Assembly: GCA_031002005.1 (NCBI GenBank)
Contig: JARYHS010009186.1
Coordinates: forward strand, 256,213,199-256,277,198
Source: Vandiemenella viatica
Lineage: Eukaryota; Arthropoda; Insecta; Orthoptera; Morabidae
Length of the DNA stretch: 64,000 nucleotides
Reading direction: 5' to 3'
In this document: positions 20,050 to 31,860 of the stretch, in pieces
Layout of the letters: each line of letters starts with the position of its first letter
Numbering within the stretch: the stretch's first letter is position 1
Made by a program: the position numbers and the translations under genes
The notes under the pieces: generated by a model
Told to the model about the DNA's origin: nothing
What the model saw: the letters and a program-made list of their open reading frames with translations, nothing else
The model's database searches: none

Positions 20050-21935
20050 AAATAGAGAAAAGCAAAGGATGGGTTTATGAAGAATACTACTGGTGCAGGA
20101 GGATCACTGAACGATGCATCTAGAAATTTCTATGGCTATATTAGAAAACTGAGGGGAAGGGAAGGTATTCAGACTACTATAGATAAGAACTGAGTTGAAG
20201 TCACTGGGGATTTTAAAATTGCAGAGACATTGAATGACTGGTTTAGTGAGACAACTAGGGACAATCATCCTGTGATGGGAGGGAATAAATCAGAGGAGAG
20301 TCTCCATAAAAGTATAAATGAGGAAACTAAAAAATTTGAAATAAAGTATAAGGAAAATATGAAGGAACTCAGAAAGCTAAAAAAACGTAAAGGGGGTGGT
20401 GTGGATAATATTACTACAGATTTATTAAAGATTGTGGGATTGAAATTTTATTTAAAATTAGTTTGGAGTCTTGCTGCTTACCAGAGGATTGGAAAAGAGC
20501 GATAGTAGAACCGGTTCATAAAGGAGGGGTTACAAATAGGGTTGAAAATTACAGGCCAATTAGTTTGACATCAGTTATAGGCAAAATGATGGAGAGATTA
20601 ATATGCTACTATATCAGAAATTTCTGTGAAGAAAGAAACTGGTTTTCAGATCGACAAAATGGCTTTAGGCAAAGATATTAATGTAAATCTCAGATGGTGG
20701 GCTATATGCAAGATATTTCAGATGAATTGGACAAGGGAGGCCAAGTTGATAGTGTGGCACTAGATCTTTCTAAGGCATTTGACAGAGTGAGCCATAAAAT
20801 GGTTTTAAATAAACTGAAAAAGTTACTTGTTGGGTAGGGAAATTCTTAAAACCCAGAAAGCAAAGTGTTAGAGTAGGAAATACATTATCAAAAGAGGTGG
20901 AAGTAATTATGGGAGTGCCACAGTGTAGTGTATTAGGACCGTTGCTGTTCATTATTCTAATGAATGACTGTATTGATGGGTTACGGTCAATATTTAGGTA
21001 TTTTACAGATGATATAATGGTATACCACAGGATCAAAACAGTTGAAGACTGTGAAATGCTTCATGGTGACCTGGATAGAATATCTAAATGGATAGGTCAG
21101 CATAGAATGAAGATAAATGCCAAGAAGAGTCAGATTATAAGGTACACAGAGAAAAAACTAAAGGTTAATTATTATTATAGGGTGGGGTCAGAATTGCTTG
21201 TTGAAAGCTTGAAATGTAAATATCTTGGCATAACGTATGATAAAAAACTCAATTGGGCAGAGCACATTGGGCAGGTGGTACGAAAAGGTTATAAAATCCC
21301 TCATTTACTGGAGAGGGTGATGAGAGGATGTACCAGAGAAGTTAGGAAGTTGGGTTAGAAAACTTTGGTTAGACCATTGGTTGAATATGGTGGTGTAGTT
21401 TGGGACCCAGATTTTGATTATCAAATACAGGAGTTGGAAGGTATGCAAAGAAGAGCAGCTAGATTTATTTGTGGAAATTATAACAGGACCCAATCAGTAA
21501 CTGATATTATAAGGAAGCTGGATTGGGACTCATTGGAGGAAAGGTGGAGGGTGAAGCGAGAGTTGGGAATGTACAGGGCATATGTTGGTGATGTAGCTTG
21601 GAGGGATATTGGTTAAAGAATTAGGAATAGTGTATGGAAGGGGAAAGGCGACCATGACCACTAGCTTGCGCTCGATTTCATACATAAGGGAGTGAGAAAA
21701 TTTTCTTATGTTGGTAAGGGTGTTAGGGATTGGAACAAATTACCACGTGTAGTAATGAATAACTTTCCAAAAACGCTTAAGGAATTTAAATTTTTTAAAT
21801 CATAATAGTAAATGGGAGAGAAATTTAACATTCGAATTATAAACGAAAATTTATATACATAGGGGTAATTAGATGACTAGGGAAATTTCCACCGGAGTGT
21901 TGGCTCCATCGCAATTAATTTAATAATAATAATAA
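20050..21935 (+). pseudogene. CR1-like LINE (family 2), RT to 3' end
   Basis: This is the longest copy of family 2. In order: 'FYGYIRKLRGREGIQ', 'LNDWFSET', the RT fingers/palm blocks 'AIVEPVHKGG', 'NYRPISLTSVIGKMMERLI', 'ALDLSKAFDRVSHKMVLNKL', 'MGVPQCSVLGPLLFIILMND', 'YFTDDIMVY' (A-to-T change in the usual FADD box), 'KYLGITYDKKLNWAEHIGQV', 'RPLVEYGGVVWDPDF', 'RRAARFICGNYNRTQSVTDI', and 'GVRDWNKLPRVVMNNFPKTL'. Stops and frameshifts at about 20510, 20680, 20835, 21356 and 21615 make it inactive. The endonuclease is missing. The 3' end has (AAT)n at about 21926-21940. Confidence 0.9.
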
Positions 21936-22035
21936 TTGTACTTATAGGCTTGCATTCACTTCTCAGTCCTTTCGCCTGGGCTGGAAGAATTTCGCTACGC
22001 GCGATACTTTTGAAATTTCTCCGTATGCTGCAACT

Positions 22036-22370
22036 CAAAGGATATTGGTTGAAGAATTAGGAATATTGCATGGGTGGGATTATATGACCATGGGCACAAG
22101 ATGGTACTTGACTTTTGTGAACAAGAGAATGGAGAATTTTTTTTGTTTTGGATTATGGTGTCTGGGATTAGAATAAGTTACCGAGGTAAATAATGAATAA
22201 TTTACCAAAAACGCTGAAGGAATTTAAAACTAAAATTCCTGAATGGACGATGGAGGAATTTAACACTGAAAGCATATAAGCTTAATATAATAATAAAAAA
22301 TACTTAGAAAAGTGTAATTACACAATTAGGGAAATTACCACCTGAGCATACGCTATCAAATTCAATTCAA
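22036..22370 (+). pseudogene. CR1-like LINE (family 2) 3' fragment
   Basis: The sequence from 'aaggatattggttgaagaattaggaat' through 'taccaaaaacgctgaaggaatttaaa' repeats the 3' end of the neighbouring 20050-21935 copy at lower similarity. It is a separate, older insertion or duplication of the last ~330 bp. Confidence 0.7.
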
Positions 22371-22579
22371 CTTTGTCAGTATTCAGACCCATATTAAGAA
22401 AGTCACCAGAATCGAACACGATGTTTCTCAGCTCAGCCAGGGCGATTTCTTCTGCTACATCTGTAGAAAACCATGATCCAATAAGACCGAGTAACCGTAG
22501 TAAACTATTCCGTTACATTTCACAGCCTCCTTGGACGCGTTAAGTATGTAGTTCTTTGGTGATCTGCGTAGGAAACTAA

Positions 22580-22745
22580 TACCGCTTTTATTTATTAATA
22601 ATCTTGTTCCATAGATCCCTGCTGAGGAAGGACCTCTGGGATGTGATACATGTCATAGTTCATATAATATATGCATACAAGATGAAAATAATCATAGTGA
22701 AAAAAAAATATATGTTACAAAGACAAAAGAATAAATAATAGAAAA
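22580..22745 (+). repeat. Repeat with conserved CTGAGGAAGGACC core, copy 1
   Basis: The core at about 22600-22645 contains 'gatccctgctgaggaaggac' and 'ctctgggatg'. It is almost identical to the reverse complement of the block near 31785-31825; the flanks are similar but diverged. The string CTGAGGA ... GATAC (GAAAC in the other copy) resembles a hammerhead-type core as carried by Penelope-like elements. No protein is encoded. Confidence 0.55.
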
Positions 22746-23659
22746 TAAAATAAACATTAATTTTTACAGCTAAATTTTGTTGAAGTCATATTAGAAAGGC
22801 CTACAATTAATTCTTTTCTACAAATTCTTGAATGGAGTAGCCGCTTGCCATAATCTTATCGTTTCAGTTCGTGACAGTATTCTGAATGTGTTCCGAAGCC
22901 AATTCATGAAATTCTAAGACGAAAGGTGGGTGAAGAGAGTACAGAGTGTGCATAAGCTGTGAAACTTGGATGGACAAAGAATTAGAAGTAGTTCGCAAGA
23001 CGAGATTATTTTTGATTATCCCGACATGTCGACAGTTAACATTGATGTCCGTGTGGCTGTCATGGAGTTGCGTTGTGAGGAGGAGTTCCTGTGGGCGCGA
23101 AGTAACGCACGGCCACTCGAATGAGAGCTCGCTATCGATTAGTCGCCTCGCCGGAACACTAAAACAAACACCGCTTCTTCACGCGCTGTATTCCGTTCTT
23201 CCCCGCTATGGATTATCTGTAACTGCACAAATCGGGGCAAAATTTGTTGATTAACAATGCTTGGACTATGAGTTACAAAAAATCTTAATGATATAATAAA
23301 TGAAGAGTTTGGACTCTTTGCCTCAATCACGCTTTAATTAGTCAACAGATTTAAATGAAATTTGGCGCGGAGTTATTATATTATCTGGATTGTGTTATAA
23401 GATAGTTTTTATCCTGCAAAAACGAATAGTTTCTTCGGAATTTTTTTAATTTTTTTTTCACATTCCACCAACACCAAAGAGTTCTACTTCAGAGAAGGTA
23501 CTGCCACGTTTACTCTTTGTTTCTTACGTAAATCGCCAACACTACTTTTCAGTGATTAAAACACGAACGTTATGACGAATTCAATGGTGTGTTCAGTTTA
23601 AAAGTGCAAAAATGGATGTACTTGATAAAATAATATTTCCGGAGCGTGAAATATAAATT
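22746..23659. other. Unassigned DNA
   Basis: No gene or repeat is recognised. A GC-richer patch lies at 23030-23200. Confidence 0.4.
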
Positions 23660-24180
23660 CCACAAAAGCAATTCTTGTAAAAACAGGCCAAGTCTCGTGT
23701 TCGTGTAGTGACAAAAAGTTATGAGATCTTCTTCAAAGTCAAGTCTACACTTTACAGTGTGAATTCACATCACTTTGTGAAACAGAATGGTTTCTCTCGG
23801 TGTCATAGATAAAAAAAAAAGGCAACTTGGCCATTATGCGTGCCATATTTTAGTTAACCTATATAAATACATTAAAAGTGTTGCTTTAACAAATTTACAA
23901 ATACTTAAAAGCCAAGATTTCCCTTGCTCTTTTTCGAATTTGACAAGTATATAGGCTATTATACCTTCAATTTCAGTAAAAATTATGACGTGCCTAATGG
24001 CCAAGTCATCAGATGTATTTTTTTAAATTCTAAATAAACGATCTATGACACCGAGAGAAACCAAAGTGAAATAAAGAGACACTGTTAAGTGTAGACTTGG
24101 CTCAGAAGAAGATCTCATAACTTTTTGTCACTACACGAACACGAGGCTTGGTCTATTTTTATAAGAATTGTTTTTGTGGG
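23660..24180. mobile_element. Long-TIR MITE-like element
   Basis: The left 23660-23808 and right 24030-24180 arms are inverted repeats of roughly 130-150 bp at about 80-85% identity by eye. They start CCACAAAAGCAATTCTTG and (right, reverse complement) CCCACAAAAACAATTCTTAT. Both contain 'cgtgtagtgacaaaaagtta' and 'tctctcggtgtcatagat'. The middle is AT-rich and non-coding. A related piece lies inside the hAT element at about 53620-53800. No clear TSD was found. Confidence 0.75.
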
Positions 24181-24840
24181 ATCTCATTTCTTTTTGTAAG
24201 TTAATCGCTTATTCTGAATCGTTGCTCAAATGAAACTATTCCATTTCAAAATCGGTGAATAAGAACATTTCAGAATTGAAGACTTCAATATACGCTACCA
24301 ACAATGCCCCACTCTTTGACACCAATGGGTGCCGTAGCCGAGCAATGCAGACTGCCGCTGGTTTAACTGCCACCATAAACAAATTGCTAGTAACTTCAAA
24401 CCAAGCATAGGAACAAAGTAAAATTTAAGATATTCGTTAAACTTGCTGATCTCTATGCATTAAAAAAATCCCAGGCATATAGTTTCATCCGTAGCAAAGC
24501 AATTAAGTCGCAAATATGTGCCAGAATTTTTCATGTTTGGGATTGTAATTAAATAAATACGGGGGAAAACTCCAATATTAGACTTCTCTTATGATTTAAG
24601 GATGAAAACATTTATGTGTACCAAATTACTCGTTTCTAGGATTACTGGAAGTACAGTGGAATTTTGATGTCGGGGCGTCATGGTCGAAATAAAATTTTTA
24701 ATTTCAATAACTTCCAAAAGAAGAAAATGAAAGAAGTAAAATTTAACACATTAGTTAAACTTAATAAGCTCACTACAACGAAAATCTGAGGTACATAAAG
24801 TTATTAGGGTAGAAAGCGATTTCACGTTAGGGGTTGGTAA
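24181..24840. other. Unassigned AT-rich DNA
   Basis: No recognisable feature is seen. Confidence 0.45.
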
Positions 24841-25126
24841 GGGGGCGTCCATTAATTACGTGCGGTGAAATAGGGGGGGGGGGTGCCGGCGATATCTCAC
24901 AAAGGCGGAGGCGGGGGTCAAGGGAAATCTCACGTGAGGTTTTGGAAATTTTTTGTTGGACTGTAGAGCTAAAAAAAGTCTATAAATGACGCGAAAGTCG
25001 ATTTAGAGGGTTATTTCGTCGAAAAGTGGGGGTGTAATTGGATTTGAAAGGGTGAGACCTAAAAAAAAAGTCTCAAGAAGTTGCGAGGGCGATTTCTAGG
25101 GGGGTGTGTGTGGGGGGGGGGGGTAT
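24841..25126. mobile_element. TIR element family Z2, right end missing
   Basis: The left end GGGGGCGTCCATTAATTACG is intact. Blocks inside ('aaatctcacgtgaggtt', 'cgaaaagtgggggtgtaatt', 'ggatttgaaagg') match the copy at 60767-61060 in inverse order and strand. The right terminal repeat is absent: the sequence changes at about 25127 into a LINE family 2 fragment. Confidence 0.75.
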
Positions 25127-25127
25127 C

Positions 25128-25455
25128 ACGGACGTTAGGGTAGGAAATGCAGTATCAAAAAAACTGAAAATTGGAGTGTCACAGGGTAGTATGTTAAGAT
25201 CACTGTTATTCAATATTCTAATGAATAGTTGTGTTGATGGTATACTACGTTAGGTTGTTTGCAGTTGACATACTATATAACAGCATGAAAATGGTGATCT
25301 GGACAAGATATCTATCTGGGTAGGTCCACATGGGATTAAGATAATCGCAATTAGGGTCACAAATAAAAAGCTGAAGGCTGATTATTATTATAAGGTAGGG
25401 AAAAAATTTCTTGTTAAAGACTTTAAATGTAAATACCTTCGCATATATTTAAATT
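25128..25455 (+). pseudogene. CR1-like LINE (family 2) RT fragment
   Basis: The tracts 'gttagggtaggaaatgcagt', 'ggagtgtcacagggtagtatgttaag' and 'ttcaatattctaatgaatagttgtgttgatgg' align with 20868-20980 of the long copy (GVPQxSVLGPLLF region). Internal deletions and stops abolish the frame. It continues to the 'KYLxI' block at about 25430. Confidence 0.7.
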
Positions 25456-25880
25456 GAGTATGTATGGTTATTTGTGATTTTGTTTTAATACAAGTTATCT
25501 GAGAGTCCGTTAACAGAGAGTAATAAAGGAAGAAGCTATATCGCTACCGGATGGTAAAATATCTTTGGCTCAGAGATTAGCGAAGGAACTCGAAAAGAGG
25601 AAAGCTTGCATGTAACATGGAAGAGAGACATACGAAGTTGAATTCAAGAATTACGATATCTAAAGTGTATATGAGAAAGGATTTTTGTATAGAAAAATTG
25701 TTATTCATATATGAATGAAAGTATTTATTATAAAATAGAGAATGATTTGAAAAAAAAGATAAGTTTAATTTACAGCAGTCTATTAAGACACAATTTATTG
25801 TCTTGAGGATATGTTTTGTGAATTCAGTATACAAGTCCGATAGTCTATAAAAAGTTCACTTCAAACGTGTGAAGGTTTTA
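25456..25880. other. Unassigned AT-rich DNA
   Basis: No recognised feature. Confidence 0.4.
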
Positions 25881-25884
25881 ATTT

Positions 25885-26790
25885 AATTTAATTGCGACTG
25901 ATGCACGCTCCAGTGGCAATTTCCATACACATCCATCTATCCCGTCTCCTGTACCCGCATACTTTTACCCTCTACAAATTTCAACTTTAAATTCTTTCAG
26001 CATTTTTGGAAAAATTATTCATCTTTCTTGGTAATTTATTCCAAACCTGACCCCCTGACTTACGAAAGAAACTCTTCCCATACCCTTGTGACTGAAAAAA
26101 GTGCCAGCTTGTGATCTTGGTCATCTATTCCCCTCTTAATTCTTCGATGAATATCCTTCCAAGCTCCCTCACCAACATATGCCTTATACACTCCCAGGAC
26201 TCTCTTCCCCCTCTTCCTGTCTTCCAATGATCCAAATCCAGTTCCTTTATCAACTTACATACTGAGTGGGTCCTGCGGTAATTTCCACAAACAAATCTAG
26301 ATGTTCTCCTTTGCACACTCTCCAACACCTGTATTTGATACTCAGAATCTGAGCCCAAAATTACACCATCATATTCAAGCAATGAATGGTCTGACCAAAG
26401 ATTTGTAAGCCAGTTCCTTTACTTCTCTGGTACATCTCCTAATCACTCTCTCCAACAAGTGCAGGATTTTGAAACCTTTTCTTACTACCTGTCCAATATG
26501 TTCTGCCCAATTGGGTTTGTTATCAAATGTTAGGCTTAGGTATTTACATTTCAAGCTTACAGCAAGCAATTCTTTCCCTACCTTATAATCATAATCAGCC
26601 ATTAGTTTTTATGTGTGTATGTAATAAGCTTTTATCTTCATCGTGTGTTGACCTATTCAGCTAGATATTTTGTTCAGATCACCCTGCAGCTTTTGAAAGT
26701 CTTCTAGCGTTTTGATTCTATTACATAACATTATATCATCTGCAAATAACCTAAGGTACAGAACGTCAATGCATCTTATTTCAAGCCAGC
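25885..26790 (-). pseudogene. CR1-like LINE (family 2), partial RT to 3' end
   Basis: The minus strand shows, 5' to 3' of the element: a decayed palm region near 26640-26760, 'YKVGKELLAVSLKCKYLSLTFDNKPNWAEHIGQVV', 'HLLERVIRRCTREVKELAYKSLVRP', 'MLEYDGVILGSDSEYQIQVLESVQRRTSRFVCGNYRRTHSV', and then the 3' UTR up to 25885. A one-base shift near 26380 and another near 26230 break it. It is 5'-truncated. Confidence 0.85.
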
Positions 26791-27176
26791 CCAGATCAAA
26801 ATGACTTCGTGCGTGTTTTTAATAATACCGGCGATTGTTGAATACGTGGGCTGGCGAGTGAAATGCCTGGTAGAACTGGCCATTAGGGCAGAATTATTTC
26901 CCATCATAAACGACACGAGGCTCACTTTTATTTGAGTTACGTTACGGAAGCACCATAGGAGAGTGCCGACTCGGTATCTAGCGTTAGCTTGCGGTGGGCG
27001 ATCAACAAAGTGTTTCTGGCGATTTCCTAGTAAAGTGTGTCTTGTGGGAGTTCAGCAAATGACAACGTATGCCGACAATGTTATAAACTTTTGTATGTAT
27101 TTTCCACGTGGGTGAGTCTTTGGGCAGACGACGCATTCGCGCGCGCTTCTGCTATCGGCGGAATGGCTGTACGATA
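26791..27176. other. Unassigned DNA
   Basis: No recognised feature. Confidence 0.4.
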
Positions 27177-28108
27177 CCACCAAGCGCGTAAAACGTTTGT
27201 AAACGTTTGAAACGTTTGCGAACTCAGAATTTGTCCGGTGGAGACGAGAACAGCGTGCACGAACAAAGATTTGCGGGTGTTGCAGGTGTTCCGGCTGACG
27301 TCGGTACATCAAAGGAATTCACTGTTCGTGCGTGGACAGTGCGCGTTCAGTGGAGATAGGTTCAACAACAGAGATGCGTGTTACGAACAGTTCCAGTTTT
27401 AAATGCATTTTACAATCTAGAAATATATTAACTATGGACAGGGATAGTGAAAAGTGCTTGTTGTTAATCGAGTCGTATAAATTAAAGCCGCAGATATGGC
27501 AGAGTAGTCACAAATATTACTACAACAAAATTAAAAAACATGATGCGTAGAGTGAAATCGCAACAGATATGGAAACAACTATTGATGTTGTTAATGAGAA
27601 AGCAAATTCTTTGCTCTCCTCATTCAAAAGAGAAAAAGTTAAACAACAGAACTCGATGGTGACAGGGTAAGGTGTGTAATTTTATAAATTATTTTGCTTT
27701 ATGTTTTCTACTATTATATTGTTTTAAAGTAAGTAGGGAAATAGTAGTATTTATCTTATTAAATCACTCCTATTATATGATCTTAAGTCAGAGAGCAGTC
27801 GCTTGGAATTATTATTATTATTATTATTATTATTTTTTTTTTTTTAAATGCGATATCCAAAATTTAGTTTTACACATTCTTTTTTTAATAACGTCCTCTT
27901 CTTCACTTAAAAAAAGACGTAATTGCGTTAGATGCAGCACGAGCAATACGTTTTCGTCTTGGAGCCATTAGGACAATGCAAGTAGCAGTTGGAACGACCA
28001 TAAATATTAGCACACGGACTGTTGTTTGCGAATATTTAGTTGGTGTATACAAGTCAAATCACCCGACTGCAAACACACAAACGTTTGCAAACTATGCGCG
28101 CTTTGTGG
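27177..28108. mobile_element. Candidate TIR transposon with MADF-like domain
   Basis: The left end CCACCAAGCGCGTAAAACG and the right end read as reverse complement CCACAAAGCGCGCATAG begin an imperfect inverted repeat. Both are followed by repeats of AAACGTTTG/CAAACGTTTG. A MADF-like domain lies inside (27435-27665), as in accessory proteins of some PIF/Harbinger transposons. No DDE transposase or TSD was found, so the assignment is tentative. Confidence 0.5.
27435..27665 (+). pseudogene. MADF-like DNA-binding domain remnant
   Basis: The frame gives 'DSEKCLLLIESYKLKPQIWQ', then 'KYYYNKIKKHDA', a stop, and 'ANSLLSSFKREKVKQQ'. Three spaced features match MADF domains: a Lx(L)IExYxxxPxLW helix, the YxNKxxKxDA segment, and the later basic helix with SxFxREKxK. 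A stop codon at 27548 interrupts the domain. In insects MADF domains occur in host regulators and in transposon accessory proteins; the flanking inverted repeats favour the second. Confidence 0.6.
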
Positions 28109-28920
28109 ATCCCAGGCTTTAGCAGAAAGAGGGCAACAGTGTTTCATTCAGATGAGAAGAACCGACGGAGCGACTGTCGCCTGGCACACCTTGAAGTGAA
28201 CTTCAACTACACGTGTCCACTCGGTATAGATAGTATGAGACTCGAGTGATATATCCAGACGATCGTAGACATGCTGTTGCTGAAGTCCAGTGCTCGACGC
28301 ATAGTCTCGGACTCGAGACATGGACGACATCTCAAGTCTCGCTATCGACAACATGAAACAATTTCCAACGTTGCTTCTCATTACAAGAAAAGCCTCACTT
28401 CTCCCATGGGCGGTGTAATGCCTCGCCGTGTTACTTAACTCCCAATCAATAAGTCGCTGCTTTGGCATTACTTCTGGCGGCCATTGATCTAAGACCTTGT
28501 TCATTTTGATAGAACCTACGTCCGCGACTTCTGTTGGGTGCCAGTTGGGCGGTGATCCTTCAAGCATGATCAACTCTTTCAGAGTCACCCGTTATAACAC
28601 GGCTTAGTCCGACTGCGATCATTCGGGACCGTTGGAAGTATTTGTAGTCCTCCCTTTGGGAAGACGCGTTATGTCTGCAGGTCTGTCAAGAAGCGCTTAG
28701 CCGGCGTAATCGGTTTACCGACCATGAAGACTCCCGTATTCATGGAACAACCATTATCACACACGAAAACATTTGCGCCCAGGCACGCAAATTCCTGCAA
28801 GTGGCCCTCACATATAAATATGCTCATAGAATAATAATTAATAATCTACCATATAGATCAATGTGATCTGTTGGATCTGGTCCTGGCAATACTATAATTC
28901 CCATTTATATCAACATTATT
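28109..28920. other. Unassigned, partly GC-richer DNA
   Basis: A 146-codon open frame on the minus strand (28148-28588) has no motif I recognise, and I do not call it a gene. No repeat family could be named. Confidence 0.4.
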
Positions 28921-29161
28921 TTTTTTTAAATTGCTTTACGCCTCGTCGACGGCTAAGGTCATTAGAGGCGGGATAGGACTGGGGACAAGGAACGGGAAGG
29001 AATTCGGTCATCGCCTTTTTGAAGGAAGCATCTCGGCGTTCGCCAGGAGTGATTTTGGGAAACCATGGAAAACCCAAATCTGTATGCCCGGACGGGGATT
29101 CGAACCCGCGTCCTCCCGAATGCGAGGCCAGAACGTTAACCGTTCATCCACCACGCTCGGT
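28921..29161 (-). repeat. SINE group A, TSD AACATTATT
   Basis: A full-length minus-strand copy, close in sequence to the one at 12423-12668. It has both Pol III boxes, the core and the 3' hairpin. The flanks 28912-28920 and 29162-29170 read aacattatt; the T run next to it makes the exact limit ambiguous by a few bases. Confidence 0.88.
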
Positions 29162-29770
29162 AACATTATTTTCTTCATTTTCACTACCTTATCCTCATTT
29201 TTGTAACCCGGAAAGAGTTGCTTTCTATTTAGGCGCTGTATTGCTACGGGAACCTGCAGTTTCAGCAGTGAGTATTCAACAGCGTGCTTCGCATACTCAA
29301 AGCGATTCGAACCAGCGACTTGCCACATGGAGACCTCGCTGAGCTCGAAGTGATGGGTAACTAGCAGATAACAACTGCTAACAGCTGCGATTTTCCGGAG
29401 AAAATACCACTCACCCACACTTTCTGTACAATTTTAGCAACTTGATGGAAATTGTCTGAACACCGAGAGAATTCAAATTCAAAAGCGCGTAGCGCTTAAG
29501 CAACTTGAACATCGATTCTGTCAGATTCTAGCATTAGTGTTGGGTTCCCTAGATAGTTAATCACCTTCCAGCAATATACATTAACGAAACACTTACATAG
29601 TCCGCGTGAAATAGATTGGCGGAAGAGCAGGTCTGTTTCACCAAATACGTAATAGCACTTCGCTATAATTATTTCTGAGAACAACTTCCGATCTTACAAG
29701 TTCCTGTTGCAGCAACAGTCACTTTACAAAAACTGAAGAAATGCCTCACATTCAAATGCCCTTCGATTAT
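29162..29770. other. Unassigned DNA
   Basis: No gene or repeat is recognised. Confidence 0.4.
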
Positions 29771-29774
29771 CCAG

Positions 29775-30955
29775 GTAATTATTGATATAGACGAATATGC
29801 GACTGGGTTGCAGACTTCCTGAAGCGCACAACACAGTGTGTAGTTCTCGACGGTGAGCGTTCATCACTTATCGAGGTGAGGTCTGAGGTTCCCCAGGGAA
29901 CCGTGATAGGGCCTCTGCTGTTTCTCATATACATTAATGATCTCTGTGACATAATAAGGGGGATGAAAAAAATTATTTTCCGATGATGTTATTATTTATC
30001 GTGAAATCAAAACCCAGGACGATTGCGCTTTGTTAAAAGGCGATATTATCAAAATAATTGCGTGGTGTAAAGACTGGCAGTTGGAGTTAAACGCTAAAAA
30101 GTGCCAAGTTATGAGTGTAAGTAAAAAGGTGACACCATGTAGCTCTGAATATACAGTTAATGGTACTGTCCTTAGAACAGTAGATTCCGCTAAATACCTA
30201 GGGTTAACAATTCGTAATAATTTGTCGTGGAATGAGCATATCGAAAATGTAATTGGGAAAACAAATCGTATGCTCCGATTTCTAGGTCGTAATTTAAAAC
30301 AGTGCACTCCGGAAGTTAAATCGTTTGTATACAAGTCCTCACTTGGAATATTGTTGTTCTGTATGGAGTTCCCATCAAAAGGGGTTAACGGAGACATTAG
30401 AGAAGATCCAAAGAAGAGCCGCCCGATTCGTGACAGGTATGTATAGTTTGCGGGAAAGCGTAGCTGCGATGTTGAAGGAGTTAGGTTGCGAAGACCTGGA
30501 ACACCGAAGGTGTTGCTCTCGACGGAAGCTAATTGAAAAATTCACGACTGACATATTTCGGAATGACAGCAAACAAATATTGCTACCAGCAACATTCATA
30601 TCTCGGAATGACCGCGAAAATAAGAGAAATCAGGGCCAGAACCGATTTATTTCTTCTGTACTCATTTTTTCCACGAGCGATTAGGGATTGGAATAGAAAG
30701 GATTTACCGGGCGAGTAAACATAAAATCTGACAGTAGGTAGCTCTCGATAAATCACTCCGGCCATCCTGATCTGGGCTTTTCTTGGTTTTTGCAGATCAT
30801 TCCACGCAAATGCCGGGATGGTACCTGAACATAACCCGTAGGCGCCTCCTGCCATATCCCGTGTATCCCTTCCAAACTATTACCCTTTCGGATAGGTGCA
30901 ATACACGCTCCACCACACACTTTAACCTAATCGCGGAGTAGTAATAATAATAATA
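29775..30955 (+). pseudogene. CR1-like LINE (family 3), partial RT to 3' end
   Basis: Plus-strand frames give 'CVVLDGERSSLIEV', 'VPQGTVIGPLLFLIYINDLCD', a damaged FADD box with 'DDVIIYREI', 'WQLELNAKKCQVMSVSKK', 'AKYLGLTIRNNLSWNEHI', 'LKQCTPEVKSFVYKSS', 'RRAARFVTGMYSLRESVAAMLKELG', and 'FPRAIRDWNRKDLPGE'. The 3' UTR contains a block at 30760-30824 shared with the core of SINE groups A/B and ends in (TAA)n at about 30938-30952. Frameshifts at several places and the missing endonuclease show it is dead. Confidence 0.88.
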
Positions 30956-31689
30956 TTTGCTGCCTATGAATTTTAATTCTTCTCGTAATAATTACACATT
31001 AACAGTCACGCTGGACTATCGACAAATCAGAAAGTCGATACAGGTCAGAGTATCGCAAATCGCGGTGTTATGGCGTACCCAGCCAATCAGAAAAATTGAA
31101 AATGAATCAACGCATACACTTGAACACGCATTTAAATTTGTAAGCAGATTTTGGTGATTCTTAAATTTTCAAATTTTGGTGCTGATTAGTTAAATGTTTC
31201 CATATCAAGTAAATACAGGGAAAAGAAAATAATTACCTTGATCTATCGTGACGCAAAACAATGAACTGCTGTTAGGGCTGTGGAATTTTTTTCTTCGCCT
31301 TTTCTCGTCAGTCGATGTTTCGGCAATATGGAATGAAATAAATAACGTAAACATTTGCCCACACTAAGACGGCGTCCAGAGGAGGAGGCGGCTTTTGATT
31401 CATTGATCGCGGCTGTCCCGTCCTTGACCTCTGGCACGAGATATGACGGTTGTCTTCAGCGTCGCGGGGAAGCGTTCTCTGTGGATCCAACGAACAGGTA
31501 GCATCTCGTCTACTTGACGTTATATTCAGTAATAACTTAGTTTGTAGATAATAAAGATATATTTAAAGAAAAACTGAGACATTATCGTATTGACAACTCC
31601 TTCTACTCCATTCAAGAATTTGAACAAATTAATTAATTGTATTCAATATGACTTTTGCAAAATTCAGTTGTAAAAATTAATGTTTATTG
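30956..31689. other. Unassigned DNA
   Basis: No named feature. A GC-richer stretch at 31360-31490 carries short open frames without motifs. Confidence 0.4.
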
Positions 31690-31860
31690 TTATTCTCTTT
31701 ATTTGTCTTTGGAACGTACAATTGTTTTCATTATGATTATGACTCATATTCTATGTATGTGTATAAACCATGACATGTTTCGCATCCCAGAGGTCCTTCC
31801 TCAGCAGGGATCTATGAAACAAGATTGATAAATAAAATAAACAAATACGACAATTCAGCG
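31690..31860 (-). repeat. Repeat with conserved CTGAGGAAGGACC core, copy 2
   Basis: This is the reverse complement of the 22580-22745 repeat. The core near 31785-31825 reads, on the minus strand, 'gatccctgctgaggaaggac' then 'ctctgggatgcgaaacatg'. Here the downstream box is GAAAC, closer to a hammerhead core than in copy 1. It is non-coding. Confidence 0.55.

Noticed and set aside
28148..28588. 146-codon open frame on the minus strand
   Set aside because: No domain, signal or splice context is recognisable. A frame of this length is not unexpected in a GC-richer stretch.
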